41,691 bases of DNA from an uncultured Prochlorococcus sp. (GTDB taxonomy: Bacteria; Cyanobacteriota; Cyanobacteriia; PCC-6307; Cyanobiaceae). Shown in pieces: positions 23,902 to 31,355 of the stretch. A program made the position numbers and the translations under genes. The stretch lies in assembly GCA_902609995.1 (NCBI GenBank), contig CACLUD010000004.1, positions 1 through 41,691 on the forward strand, written 5' to 3'. The notes under the pieces are model-generated. The model was not told the DNA's origin and searched no databases. It saw nothing but the letters and a program-made list of their open reading frames with translations. How positions within the stretch are numbered: the stretch's first letter is position 1; each line of letters starts with the position of its first letter.

Positions 23902-25740
23902 TTAATTATTTTGAAAACTCCAGCTGCTTTCCAAATCATTGCCTGCTTTCTTGTCACATGATCCACCCAATGAATCAACAATAGTACATGTATTGTGGAC
24001 AGCAACAGAAACTGTATTACCTGTCATCATCAATCCATCTACAAATATTTGACTATTAGCTAATGGAACTGAACTTTGCCTACTTAAGTTTTTTAACAAC
24101 TTTGATGCAGGAATTTGTTCAGGGAATATGGCCTTGACATTTTGTGTTTCAAGCATGGTTAAAGTTGTCTTGATATTTTCAGGCCTTAAGCTTGATGAAT
24201 CGCCTAGAAAATCTAATAGACTTACTGTCTCCAGACCAAAAGCAGCCCCGTAGTAATCCAATGCTTTGTGTTTTGAGACTATTATTCTGTTTGACTCTGG
24301 AATGGTGTTAACCTGATCAACTATCCATCCCTTTAGGTCGCCAAGAATAGATTCAGTGCTATCGATTCTTTCATTTATAGCTTTCCTATCTTTTCTATTA
24401 AAAATGGATATATCTTTCTTTAGATTTTTTGATACAACAGTGCTCATTTTTATAATGTTACTTGGATCATGCCATACATGAGGGTCTAAGCTGCCATGTC
24501 CATGATGATGATGATGATGGCCACCACCTTCATCAGGTACTTGTGCTACAGGTTCAACATCAGAATTAGAAACATCTTTAAAGAAGTGCTCATCTGACTC
24601 AAATTCAAAAGGCATATGTTCAGTAAAGAAAGTATATTTCCCTCTCTTTTTAATATCTACATTAAAAACGGTTAAATCCTTGTTCTGATCAAAATTAAGA
24701 GAGAAGGCTTCAGAGCTGGCAACAAGGACATCATTATTACTTTTGTTAATAGAAGAATCAGATTCTAATAATTCTTTGGCAAGTTCCTCAGATGATTCAA
24801 TATCACCCGACTTGAGAATAACCATTTTCATCGCAGGATCTGCATACTCACCATCTACTTTTGCAAATGACCATTTATATGATCCCTTATCTAATTCAAA
24901 AGTTCCTGCCCATTCAAATCCTTCTGCTCCATGCTCACTATGACCTCCCATGTCTGGTTCCTGTGCAACTGGCTCGACATCATTTTTTGCAAGATCTTTT
25001 AAAAAATGTTCATCTGCTTCAAATTCAAAAGGCATATGTTCTGTAAAAAATGCATATTTGCCATCATTTTTTATTTCAACGTTGAATTCTGTAACTTCTT
25101 TCTTTTGATCAAAGTTCAGAACATAAGCCTTATCGCTCTCCATAAGTATTCCACCATCGCTTTTATCAATATTTTCATCTGATCCAAGCATTGTTTCGGC
25201 TAATTCTTGAGAAGCTTCTATATCACCAGATTTGAGAACAACCATTTTCATTGCTGGATCCGCATATTCTCCATCAACTTTTGCAAAAGTCCATTTGTAT
25301 GAACCAGCTTTAAGATCAAAAACCCCAGCCCATTCGAAAGCACCACCTTCTTCACTTGAAGGATTTTCAACTTCAATAGCGCTAACACCAACAACAACAG
25401 TATTCGAATTTCCTTCCCAGTTTTTCATTGTGGGAGTCATCTCTTTACCAAGAGTGAATACCTTATCTGCACTATTTAGTAATTGAGCTTGTCTTGGATT
25501 GATTTTTAAGTCATGTACGTCCTGCTTTCTATCTACTAAGCAGGTAACTTTATCTGAAGGTAATGCTATTGATTTTACTAAATCACAAACAAGCGGTTCT
25601 ACAGCTACATATGAGTTTCCTTTGGCTAAAACATCTTGTCCAAAACCAGAAAATATTATTGTTCCTGCGATTACTGAATTTTTAATAATTGAATTACTTG
25701 AATTTTTTTTATTTATTAAAAGTTTGTTGAAAATTGACAT
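23902..25740 (-). CDS. znuA: Zinc ABC transporter substrate-binding protein ZnuA, expanded
   Basis: A 612-residue periplasmic zinc-binding protein, about twice normal size. Signal region (about 20-40), then the N-lobe with VHDLKINPRQAQLLNSAD (His76 ligand). Two tandem copies of an extra domain follow (about 134-260 and 274-400, 140-residue period), then a His-rich GGGHHHHHHGHG (405-416). DPHVWHDP (His421/His424) and KHKALDYYGAAFGL (His491) complete the metal site. The usual ZnuA has only a short His loop where the two domains sit. I start it at ATG 25740: the upstream ATG (25791) would put the Zur-like box inside the gene. Divergent from znuC. Confidence 0.93.
   Translation of the reverse strand: MSIFNKLLINKKNSSNSIIKNSVIAGTIIFSGFGQDVLAKGNSYVAVEPLVCDLVKSIALPSDKVTCLVDRKQDVHDLKINPRQAQLLNSADKVFTLGKEMTPTMKNWEGNSNTVVVGVSAIEVENPSSEEGGAFEWAGVFDLKAGSYKWTFAKVDGEYADPAMKMVVLKSGDIEASQELAETMLGSDENIDKSDGGILMESDKAYVLNFDQKKEVTEFNVEIKNDGKYAFFTEHMPFEFEADEHFLKDLAKNDVEPVAQEPDMGGHSEHGAEGFEWAGTFELDKGSYKWSFAKVDGEYADPAMKMVILKSGDIESSEELAKELLESDSSINKSNNDVLVASSEAFSLNFDQNKDLTVFNVDIKKRGKYTFFTEHMPFEFESDEHFFKDVSNSDVEPVAQVPDEGGGHHHHHHGHGSLDPHVWHDPSNIIKMSTVVSKNLKKDISIFNRKDRKAINERIDSTESILGDLKGWIVDQVNTIPESNRIIVSKHKALDYYGAAFGLETVSLLDFLGDSSSLRPENIKTTLTMLETQNVKAIFPEQIPASKLLKNLSRQSSVPLANSQIFVDGLMMTGNTVSVAVHNTCTIVDSLGGSCDKKAGNDLESSWSFQNN
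24541..24921 (-). repeat. Shared domain in ZnuA, copy 2
   Basis: Residues about 274-400: FEWAGTFELDKGSYKWSFAK, GEYADPAMKMVILKSGDIE, FFTEHMPFEFESDEHFFKD, ending DVEPVAQ. Highly similar to copy 1, with several blocks identical at protein level and near-identical at DNA level, pointing to an internal duplication. Confidence 0.9.
24961..25341 (-). repeat. Shared domain in ZnuA, copy 1
   Basis: Residues about 134-260: FEWAGVFDLKAGSYKWTFAK, GEYADPAMKMVVLKSGDIE, FFTEHMPFEFEADEHFLKD, ending DVEPVAQ. His235 and Glu239 form the H-x3-E pair also present in copy 2 (His375/Glu379) and in the GTPase. Confidence 0.9.
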
Positions 25741-25763
25741 AAAAAATTTAGAATACCTAAAAA

Positions 25764-25778
25764 TGATAATCATTTTCA
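25764..25778. promoter_or_regulatory. Zur box before znuA
   Basis: TGATAATCATTTTCA is a 7-1-7 inverted repeat with one mismatch, the form of cyanobacterial Zur and Fur boxes. It lies 24-38 bases before the znuA ATG at 25740, where it would block RNA polymerase. Zur encoded at 26663-27058 is the natural ligand. Confidence 0.8.
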
Positions 25779-25795
25779 TATTTAATGGCAATATT

Positions 25796-25810
25796 TGATA
25801 TCAATTGTCA
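25796..25810. promoter_or_regulatory. Possible second, weaker Zur-like site
   Basis: TGATATCAATTGTCA keeps the outer TGA..TCA and A..T positions of the box but not the centre. It lies between znuA and znuC and could control either divergent gene. Confidence 0.3.
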
Positions 25811-25876
25811 TGAAATAAGTTTAGATTCAGTAATATTAATAAAATAAAAGTTTAACTGATTTAAATATATTTTCTA

Positions 25877-26626
25877 ATGGCTACTTTAATTGCAGAAAAT
25901 TTAACTTATTCTTATTCAAAACAAAGCAAGCCAGCTTTAAATAAAGTTTCAGTTCAAATAAAACCAGGAACATTGACTGCTCTTGTTGGACCAAATGGAG
26001 CTGGTAAATCAACTCTTTTGAAATTATTGCAAGGACAAAATAATCCTGATATTGGAGATATTACTATTGATGGTGAAAGTTTAGTTAGAACTAGATCCCA
26101 GGTTGCACTTATGCCACAAAGAAGCTCAATGAATTGGAAATTTCCTATTACTGTTGAAAAATTAATCTCGTTAGGTGAAATAAAATATTCAAAATCAAAA
26201 AATACTAATCCATTCCAAATAAAGGCTCTTCTCGCAAATCCAAAGTCTTGGGTTAATAAATGTTGCGAATTGGAAGCAACAATGCAAAGAGTTGGCATTT
26301 CAAATCTTGCAAATAGAAGACTTGATTCTCTTTCAGGTGGGCAACAACAAAGAGCACTTTTGGCTAAAACTTTAATGTCTCCTGCAAGAATTCTTCTGCT
26401 AGATGAACCATGTGCTGCATTAGATCCTCCTGCAAAAGACGATTTTCTTAAGATAGTTCGTCAACTTGCAGATGCAGGCTTAGCTTTGTTTATAAGTAGT
26501 CATGATTGGGGCTCATCTCTCAATAGTTATGATCATGTAGTTGTTTTAGATAAAACAGTAATAGCATCAGGAACTCCCAATTCAATACAAGACAAATTAA
26601 ATGATCTTAATATTAGTTCTCTATAG
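25877..26626 (+). CDS. znuC: Zinc ABC transporter ATPase ZnuC
   Basis: A 249-residue ABC ATPase that powers zinc import through ZnuB. Walker A is GPNGAGKST (38-46), the Q-loop is ALMPQRSSMNWKFPITVEKL, the signature LSGGQ is at 152-156, Walker B is RILLLDEP (171-178), and the switch histidine is in ISSHDWG. Starting ATG at 25877; divergent from znuA, whose intergenic region carries the Zur-like boxes. It is separated from znuB by the oppositely oriented zur gene. Confidence 0.95.
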   Translation: MATLIAENLTYSYSKQSKPALNKVSVQIKPGTLTALVGPNGAGKSTLLKLLQGQNNPDIGDITIDGESLVRTRSQVALMPQRSSMNWKFPITVEKLISLGEIKYSKSKNTNPFQIKALLANPKSWVNKCCELEATMQRVGISNLANRRLDSLSGGQQQRALLAKTLMSPARILLLDEPCAALDPPAKDDFLKIVRQLADAGLALFISSHDWGSSLNSYDHVVVLDKTVIASGTPNSIQDKLNDLNISSL

Positions 26627-26662
26627 AGAAAATAATTCTTGTGATTAAAAATATTTTTAAAT

Positions 26663-27058
26663 TTAACTCTGAGCTTGATAACAGTTTTGGCAAAGGCCGA
26701 AATATTCAAGTGTATGAAACAAAAGTTGAAATTTTTTTGGGTTTTTCTTTGGACTATGAATATCTTTTACCGGACAACCTTCCATTTTGGAAGTTTCTCC
26801 ACATTGAACACATGTCAGATGGTGAATATCTCTATCAACAGGAGTGTAAAGTACTTCACCTCTTGGAAGATGTCTAGATCGAATTAATCCATGTTTTATA
26901 AGAACTTGAAGATTTCTATAAACTGTTGTCAAACCCATGGATTTGCCATCGATAATCAATTGCCTATGCAATTCTTGACCACTCAATTCATCATCACATT
27001 TTTTAAGTTCTTCAAGAAGTTGTTCTTGTCTTTTGGTAATGTCAGGCTTGGTTACCAT
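26663..27058 (-). CDS. zur: Zinc uptake regulator Zur (Fur family)
   Basis: A 131-residue Fur-family repressor. The winged-helix DNA-binding part contains LSGQELHRQLIIDGKSMGLTTVYRNLQVLIKHGLI (about 26-60). The dimer domain holds HHLTCVQCGETSKMEGC (His79, His80, Cys83, Cys86) and a C-terminal GLCQNC (Cys123, Cys126); the two CxxC pairs make the structural zinc site. Its place among znu genes says Zur rather than Fur. I take ATG 27058; a TTG at 27067 would add three residues. It is antisense between znuC and znuB, and its 5' end is 56 bases from the znuB start. Confidence 0.93.
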   Translation of the reverse strand: MVTKPDITKRQEQLLEELKKCDDELSGQELHRQLIIDGKSMGLTTVYRNLQVLIKHGLIRSRHLPRGEVLYTPVDRDIHHLTCVQCGETSKMEGCPVKDIHSPKKNPKKFQLLFHTLEYFGLCQNCYQAQS

Positions 27059-27114
27059 GATTTTCAAGATCTTTTAATGTCCTGTTTTTTTGATCATAAC
27101 GAATCATACGATTA

Positions 27115-27903
27115 ATGTCTTTTTTAAACAACTGGTGGTTAATTCCTTTAATAATTACTATTTTCTCTGGAATCTTATGCCCAGCTATGGGAACAGTATT
27201 GATTACTCATAGAAGACTATTACAAGTAAATTTAATTTCTCATTGTGTTTTACCAGGACTAGCTCTAGCCCTAGCTCTAGGTATTCATCCCTCAATTGGA
27301 GGAGTTATAAGTGGTCTTGTTGGTGCAATTGTTGCGGAGAGTTTAACTAATAAAAAAAGTGAAAATTATGAAGCAGTTATGAATACAATTCTTGCTGGCA
27401 TGCTTGGTTTTGGGGTTTTACTAATTCCACTTCTTGGGATAAGAATTGATTTAGAGGCAGTATTATTTGGGGATTTATTAACCGCAAACCTTGGCGATTT
27501 GTTAAGAACAATTATTGCTTTTCTAACATTCATTTTATTAGTAACGTTCGGATATGAAAAAGTTGTATATGTCGGATTAGATCCAGAGGGCGCCTCAGCT
27601 AGTGGAATAAATGTGTCTTTGTTAAACCTAGCTCTAAGTTTCACGACGGCACTAGTAATCGTTAGTTCAATGTCAGCTGTTGGAGTAATTTTAGTAATTG
27701 CATTACTCTCAACACCTACTTTATTAGGACTTGACAAAGCACAAAGTCTTAGGATTGCAATGATGAGATCTTCATTCTTTGGACTTTGTATTTCTCTATT
27801 GGGTTTTATTCTTTCAATTGTTTTTAACTTATCTCCTGGTCCTGCAATAAGTGTTATTTGCGTTGTTTCGTTAATAATTCCAAAAATTGGAACTAAATTC
27901 TAA
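27115..27903 (+). CDS. znuB: Zinc ABC transporter permease ZnuB
   Basis: A 262-residue metal-type (ABC-3) permease with about seven or eight hydrophobic spans. The family features VLITHRRLLQVNLISHCVLPGLALALALGIHP and the ATPase-contacting region near GLDPEGASASGINVSLLN are present, with a C-terminal VGVILVIALLSTPTLLG span. It forms the membrane channel with ZnuC. Start ATG at 27115, divergent from zur (56 bases), so its expression likely depends on a promoter in that gap. A weak AT hairpin (27903-27920) follows its stop. Confidence 0.95.
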   Translation: MSFLNNWWLIPLIITIFSGILCPAMGTVLITHRRLLQVNLISHCVLPGLALALALGIHPSIGGVISGLVGAIVAESLTNKKSENYEAVMNTILAGMLGFGVLLIPLLGIRIDLEAVLFGDLLTANLGDLLRTIIAFLTFILLVTFGYEKVVYVGLDPEGASASGINVSLLNLALSFTTALVIVSSMSAVGVILVIALLSTPTLLGLDKAQSLRIAMMRSSFFGLCISLLGFILSIVFNLSPGPAISVICVVSLIIPKIGTKF

Positions 27904-27911
27904 AACTTTTT

Positions 27912-28058
27912 TCAAAGTTTAAATGTCCAATCAGAATTAAGGACCTCCGCTTCTGGATTGTTTCTTAAAGCCACTTCAATAGCATCTTTCTTATTGTTTG
28001 CTATAACAACCTCATCAAACTCTTTACCGTCTTTTTTTAAGCTTACTTTGAAGCGCAT
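27912..28058 (-). CDS. Small protein, unknown
   Basis: A 48-residue frame, ATG to TGA (starts MRFKVSLKKDGKEFDEVVIA, then NNKKDAIEVALRNNPEAEVL, ends SDWTFKL). The alternation of strands and one helix looks like a compact beta-alpha-beta fold. Convergent with znuB, 8 bases between stops. No family assigned, but the composition is clearly protein-like. Confidence 0.7.
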   Translation of the reverse strand: MRFKVSLKKDGKEFDEVVIANNKKDAIEVALRNNPEAEVLNSDWTFKL

Positions 28059-28147
28059 TTAAATATTAAAAAGTCATTTCTATCTTAAATATTATTAGAA
28101 AGAAAATAAATACTATATTGCAAAAAATTTAATTTATAAATTGAATT

Positions 28148-28396
28148 TTAATTATTTTGAAGCTTTTCTACTACACTTTCTTTCTCAATTTTTGCGACAT
28201 CTTGAAGTCCGTTAGCATCAAACCAAGGAGCACTTTCCCAATCAAATCCTTCTCCAAAGGTATTATCTGGTGCAGCTACATACCAATGACACGAAGTATC
28301 CGGAACATCTACGGCACACTTTGACCAATCAGCCTCCCATTGAGGAACTTGAACCCACATAACAGAAGCTAGCAAAATAGAAATAATAAAATTCAT
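28148..28396 (-). CDS. Small exported tryptophan-rich protein, unknown
   Basis: An 82-residue protein with an N-terminal hydrophobic signal (NFIISILLASVMWVQV). The mature part has six tryptophans and two cysteines (SKCAVDVPDTSCHWYVAAPDN), so a disulfide is possible. Located 10 bases downstream of another small minus-strand gene. Not recognised; probably periplasmic or lumenal. Confidence 0.7.
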   Translation of the reverse strand: MNFIISILLASVMWVQVPQWEADWSKCAVDVPDTSCHWYVAAPDNTFGEGFDWESAPWFDANGLQDVAKIEKESVVEKLQNN

Positions 28397-28405
28397 AATT
28401 TTTGG

Positions 28406-28546
28406 TTAGCAAAATTTAGAGAGATTCTTTTCACATTCTTTTCTTCTTTTCCTCCAGTATTCTTCAACTATTTGATAATTATGCTTTACTTTAAAGCCCT
28501 CAAGATTATTGTCTTTATTTTTAAAAAAGGTATTTTTTCTTTTCAT
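28406..28546 (-). CDS. Small basic protein, unknown
   Basis: A 46-residue, strongly basic protein (ends VEEYWRKRRKECEKN..SKFC) with two cysteines. A canonical ribosome-binding site (GGAGGA) lies 5 bases before the ATG, one of the best in the window. It reads into the 28148-28396 gene, 9 bases apart, so they are probably co-transcribed. Confidence 0.65.
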   Translation of the reverse strand: MKRKNTFFKNKDNNLEGFKVKHNYQIVEEYWRKRRKECEKNLSKFC

Positions 28547-28717
28547 AAAGTCCTCCAATCATTGAGAAGTTTATAAGACAGATTAAATATTTTGGAAAGT
28601 GGATTTATACTCAAATAATTTTTTTATACTTAGTTTTTTTAGTATTAAGAATCTATGTTTATCAAAGAAATAAGGAATTTAAAAAAATATTTGAAAAAAA
28701 TTTTAATCAAAAAAGAT

Positions 28718-28864
28718 TTAAATTATTAGTTGCTTTGTTTTAGGAATATATTTATCAGGATTCTCGTCAATGTATCTAAATGAATATTTTACAACTCCTC
28801 CAATAATTGAAATAAGGATAATTGTGGAAAAAATGTAAATTACTTTCTTGTACCTTTTTTTCAT
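28718..28864 (-). CDS. Small single-span membrane protein, unknown
   Basis: A 48-residue frame: basic start (MKKRYKKVIYIF), a hydrophobic span (STIILISIIGGVV), then a polar tail (KYSFRYIDENPDKYIPKT). Topology is like other tiny membrane proteins in this region. No family recognised. Confidence 0.6.
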   Translation of the reverse strand: MKKRYKKVIYIFSTIILISIIGGVVKYSFRYIDENPDKYIPKTKQLII

Positions 28865-29127
28865 TTGAAAATATCTTGTACCAATTAAAGTATTCTAGTT
28901 TTATTTTTTAATAAGTAAATAAATATAAATAGGGATTAAAACCGTAGCTTTTTCAATTCGAAGAAGTGTAGATTAATTCAATCAGAAACGCCTCACACAC
29001 ATTTTTCTGATAGTAATAAGTACTCGAACAATAGTTTAAGTACTTTTTTGTTTTTAGCTTTGTGACAGTTAATCTTCTTGCCCAATCAGTATTTACTATT
29101 TAAAAAAATTGTGTGAATTTTAAATTG

Positions 29128-29215
29128 TGTGTAGGAGAGGTTTTATTAAATCAGTGGAAACAAGGAAACACTTGATTTGTTAAAACCAATTTAGACCCCT
29201 TTAGGGGTCTTTTTT
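29128..29215 (+). ncRNA. Yfr2-family small RNA
   Basis: A hairpin is formed by GGTTTTA (29139-29145) with TAAAACC (29181-29187) and AAATCA (29148-29153) with TGATTT (29173-29178). It displays a loop containing GGAAACAAGGAAAC, then a strong terminator follows. The doubled GGAAACA loop motif is the defining feature of the Yfr2 (cyano-2) RNA family of marine picocyanobacteria. The 5' end is estimated from an AT-rich -10-like stretch (TTTAAAT, near 29119-29125). Its function is unknown, and several family members are usually present per genome. Confidence 0.85.
29193..29215 (+). terminator. Rho-independent terminator of the Yfr2-type RNA
   Basis: AGACCCCT (29193-29200) pairs with AGGGGTCT (29203-29210), followed by a run of T. 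Its last bases overlap the stop codon of the minus-strand gene at 29214. Confidence 0.92.
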
Positions 29216-29504
29216 ATATGTTGTGAAGGTTATATTTATTTAATAATTTGTTGAAATTTTCAACTCTTTCATTTTTCTTATTTAAAGGTCTTGAAAAATC
29301 AAGTACTGCAGCACAACATAATTGCCAGCAAGATTTTTCCTTAAGTTCTAATTTATTGCATATATCCTTTGGAGCTATTGTTAATGTATTTATCTCAGAA
29401 ATATGTTGAATGGTTTCCCATAATTCTCCTTCTAGAAAGTCAAGTTCAATACTAGATAATAATTCTGTGGCTATATAATCTTGTATTAGTTCAGTTAATT
29501 CCAC
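29214..29504 (-). CDS. Hypothetical soluble helical protein
   Basis: A 96-residue protein from a GTG start, acidic N-terminal half (LTELIQDYIATELLSSIELDFLEGELWETIQHI) and a later CNKLELKEKSCWQLCCAAVLDFSRPL with four cysteines. Predicted helical. Not recognised. Its end abuts the terminator of the Yfr2-type RNA on the other strand. Confidence 0.6.
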   Translation of the reverse strand: MELTELIQDYIATELLSSIELDFLEGELWETIQHISEINTLTIAPKDICNKLELKEKSCWQLCCAAVLDFSRPLNKKNERVENFNKLLNKYNLHNI

Positions 29505-29630
29505 AATATTTAGATTTATTGAAACTTAAGTCTAAATCTTAGAAGTTTTAAGTTCTTCTATAAGATATAAATTTTACTAAATATTATTCCACCAAATTTT
29601 TATTTTTGTTGGTTAGATTAAGAAAAGTTC

Positions 29631-30026
29631 ATGCTTGTTTTAATGAAAATCTTTTTTGTAAGTTTTTTTATATTCATAGGATTTATATTTCCCTCAGCTT
29701 CATTTGCTTCTCACATTGAATTGAGTGAGTGTGTTGAAATAGCGCATTGTGTCAGAGAAGAATGGGAAGTAGACTCAATCGAACAACCTTTTAAAGAAGT
29801 TAAAGAAATTATCCAGAATACCCCAAGATCAGTAATAGTTGAACTTGATGGAGACTATCTTCATGCTGAAGTAACAAGTAAATGGATGAAATACGTTGAT
29901 GATTTAGAAGTATCTTTTGTTCCTGAATCTCGTAAATTACTTGTTAGGTCTGAATCTAGAGTGGGTGAAGGTGATCTAGGTGTGAATCAAAAGAGGGTTG
30001 ATTTATTAAAATCGAAGTTGTTTTAA
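29631..30026 (+). CDS. Exported DUF1499 protein
   Basis: A 131-residue protein with a signal peptide (IFFVSFFIFIGFIFPSASFA, cleavage near residue 26) and a DUF1499 domain. The typical blocks are QPFKEVKEIIQNTPRSVIVE, DGDYLHAEVTSKWMKYVDDL and SESRVGEGDLGVNQKRVDLL. The family is widespread in cyanobacteria and plants' plastids with no firm function. Starts at ATG 29631, or at 29643 four codons in, which also keeps the signal. Confidence 0.87.
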   Translation: MLVLMKIFFVSFFIFIGFIFPSASFASHIELSECVEIAHCVREEWEVDSIEQPFKEVKEIIQNTPRSVIVELDGDYLHAEVTSKWMKYVDDLEVSFVPESRKLLVRSESRVGEGDLGVNQKRVDLLKSKLF

Positions 30027-30168
30027 ATTTATTTAGATCGATAGTTTTTCAAAAATATTTATAGATAATAAATTAATATCTTTAATATTAACTGATTTTA
30101 AAAATTTAATATTTATCCTCTCCTGTAACCAAAGCATTATTATTAACAAGTGTTATTAAAGAATTTAA

Positions 30169-30456
30169 ATGATAATAAATCTAATTTTATTATTTATTTT
30201 TGGAGCTTTATTTTTTTGGTTCTACAAGAACATAAGGAAACGAGGTTTTCTATGGATAGCTAAGGGATTATTGCAAATTGGAATACTAATATTATTTATT
30301 GGTGGCTTTTTTAAATTGTTTCTTACTTTACCCTCTAACTTATATATAAAGTTGATATTTTGTCTTACATACGTATGGTGCACTGTAGGCATAAATGTTA
30401 ATTTCATGATTCCTTTAATCGATTTGATTGATAAAAAAATTGATAAATATAAATAA
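30169..30456 (+). CDS. Small membrane protein, unknown
   Basis: A 95-residue protein with three hydrophobic spans (about 3-18, 34-50, 58-80) and charged ends (KNIRKRGF, DKKIDKYK). It follows the positive-inside rule with the basic loop after span 1 in the cytoplasm. Family not recognised. Confidence 0.6.
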   Translation: MIINLILLFIFGALFFWFYKNIRKRGFLWIAKGLLQIGILILFIGGFFKLFLTLPSNLYIKLIFCLTYVWCTVGINVNFMIPLIDLIDKKIDKYK

Positions 30457-30539
30457 TTCAAAAATTATTTTAAATTTATTTTTTAATAAAAGTAATTTTT
30501 CTCTATTGGCAAAATGACAAAAGACAGTAGATTAAGTCT

Positions 30540-30746
30540 ATGGAAAAATATTTTCTTAATTTTTTAAGTGTTTTTAAGCATAAAAAAGATACTAAAATCT
30601 ATTCTATTCAAGAGTTAAATCAACTTAGGCAAAGAGAAAAAAAAATTCAATTAGCTAGAAAATCTCGAGCATACATCTCAGATTTAAACAAAAGGCAAAA
30701 ATCATGGGTTGAAAAAAATAATAGAAAGTCCAGAAAAGTATCCTAA
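30540..30746 (+). CDS. Small basic helical protein, unknown
   Basis: A 68-residue protein, about one third Lys/Arg, predicted as two helices (SIQELNQLRQREKKIQLARKS and DLNKRQKSWVEKNNRK). It may bind nucleic acid or membranes; no family recognised. Starts at an ATG 83 bases after the previous gene. Confidence 0.55.
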   Translation: MEKYFLNFLSVFKHKKDTKIYSIQELNQLRQREKKIQLARKSRAYISDLNKRQKSWVEKNNRKSRKVS

Positions 30747-30783
30747 ATAATTTCTAATATATGGATTTATACGAACAAGAATC

Positions 30784-30900
30784 TTATTCATTCTTGTTTT
30801 TATCGGACAGTCTTTTTCTGGTATATCTAGTTTTAAATGCTAAATCAGTAATTATAAATATTCCAAGTACAAGAATAATTATTCCGATGAAGTATTTCAT
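30784..30900 (-). CDS. Small single-span membrane protein, unknown
   Basis: A 38-residue frame: MKYFIGIIILVLGIFIITDL forms one span, then a very basic tail (KTRYTRKRLSDKNK). A frame on the plus strand covers the same bases but looks less like protein, so I prefer this one. It is 40 bases downstream of the OsmC gene end and probably read from it. Confidence 0.5.
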   Translation of the reverse strand: MKYFIGIIILVLGIFIITDLAFKTRYTRKRLSDKNKNE

Positions 30901-30940
30901 ATAATCCTACTATTAAAAATTAAAATTATTTTTGTAAAGT

Positions 30941-31348
30941 TTATTGGTTATGCCAATTTACTTTAATATCAAGCGATTCAGAAAGATTTCTAGTGACAGG
31001 ACAATCTTCAGAAGCATTTTTTATAAAATCAATTTTTTCTTTTGATAAGTCATCAGGAATATAAATATCTATTTTTAGTTGTGCTATTTTCCTTTCTTTA
31101 TTCTTAGTCATTATTTTCTCAATATCTAAATAAATATTTTTTAATTCCCAACCATTTGATCTCGCTTTGATAGACATTATCGTTAGAAGGCAAGAGCCTA
31201 GAGAGGTTGCGAGTAAATCAGTTGGTGAGAAGTTTTCACCTTTCCCGCAATGATCTATTGGTGCATCAGTTGTGATTAGATTCCCAGATTGGAGATGTTT
31301 AGCTTCGCATTTTAAGTCCCCTAAATAAGAACATGTTATTTTACTCAT
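30941..31348 (-). CDS. OsmC-family protein
   Basis: A 135-residue OsmC/Ohr-fold protein. The two family cysteines are in SLGSCLLTIMSIKA (about 53) and EDCPVTRNL (about 116), with the SPTDLLATSLGSC helix leading to the first. OsmC and Ohr proteins reduce organic hydroperoxides with dithiol help; this one belongs to the broader YhfA-like group where activity is less certain. Starts ATG at 31348, 7 bases after the preceding small gene, so they likely form one transcript. Confidence 0.88.
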   Translation of the reverse strand: MSKITCSYLGDLKCEAKHLQSGNLITTDAPIDHCGKGENFSPTDLLATSLGSCLLTIMSIKARSNGWELKNIYLDIEKIMTKNKERKIAQLKIDIYIPDDLSKEKIDFIKNASEDCPVTRNLSESLDIKVNWHNQ

Positions 31349-31355
31349 TTAAAAA

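Noticed and set aside
24494..24521. ATG/CAT microsatellite in znuA
   Set aside because: It encodes the functional His run of the zinc protein, so it is coding rather than an independent repeat element.
25741..25791. 17-residue upstream extension of ZnuA
   Set aside because: It contains the Zur-like box and reads as AT-rich noise before a normal signal peptide.
27366..27737. Minus-strand frame across znuB
   Set aside because: Shadow of a hydrophobic gene; no start context or family.
30761..30904. 47-residue plus-strand frame
   Set aside because: The opposite frame gives a span plus basic tail, which fits the neighbouring small genes better.
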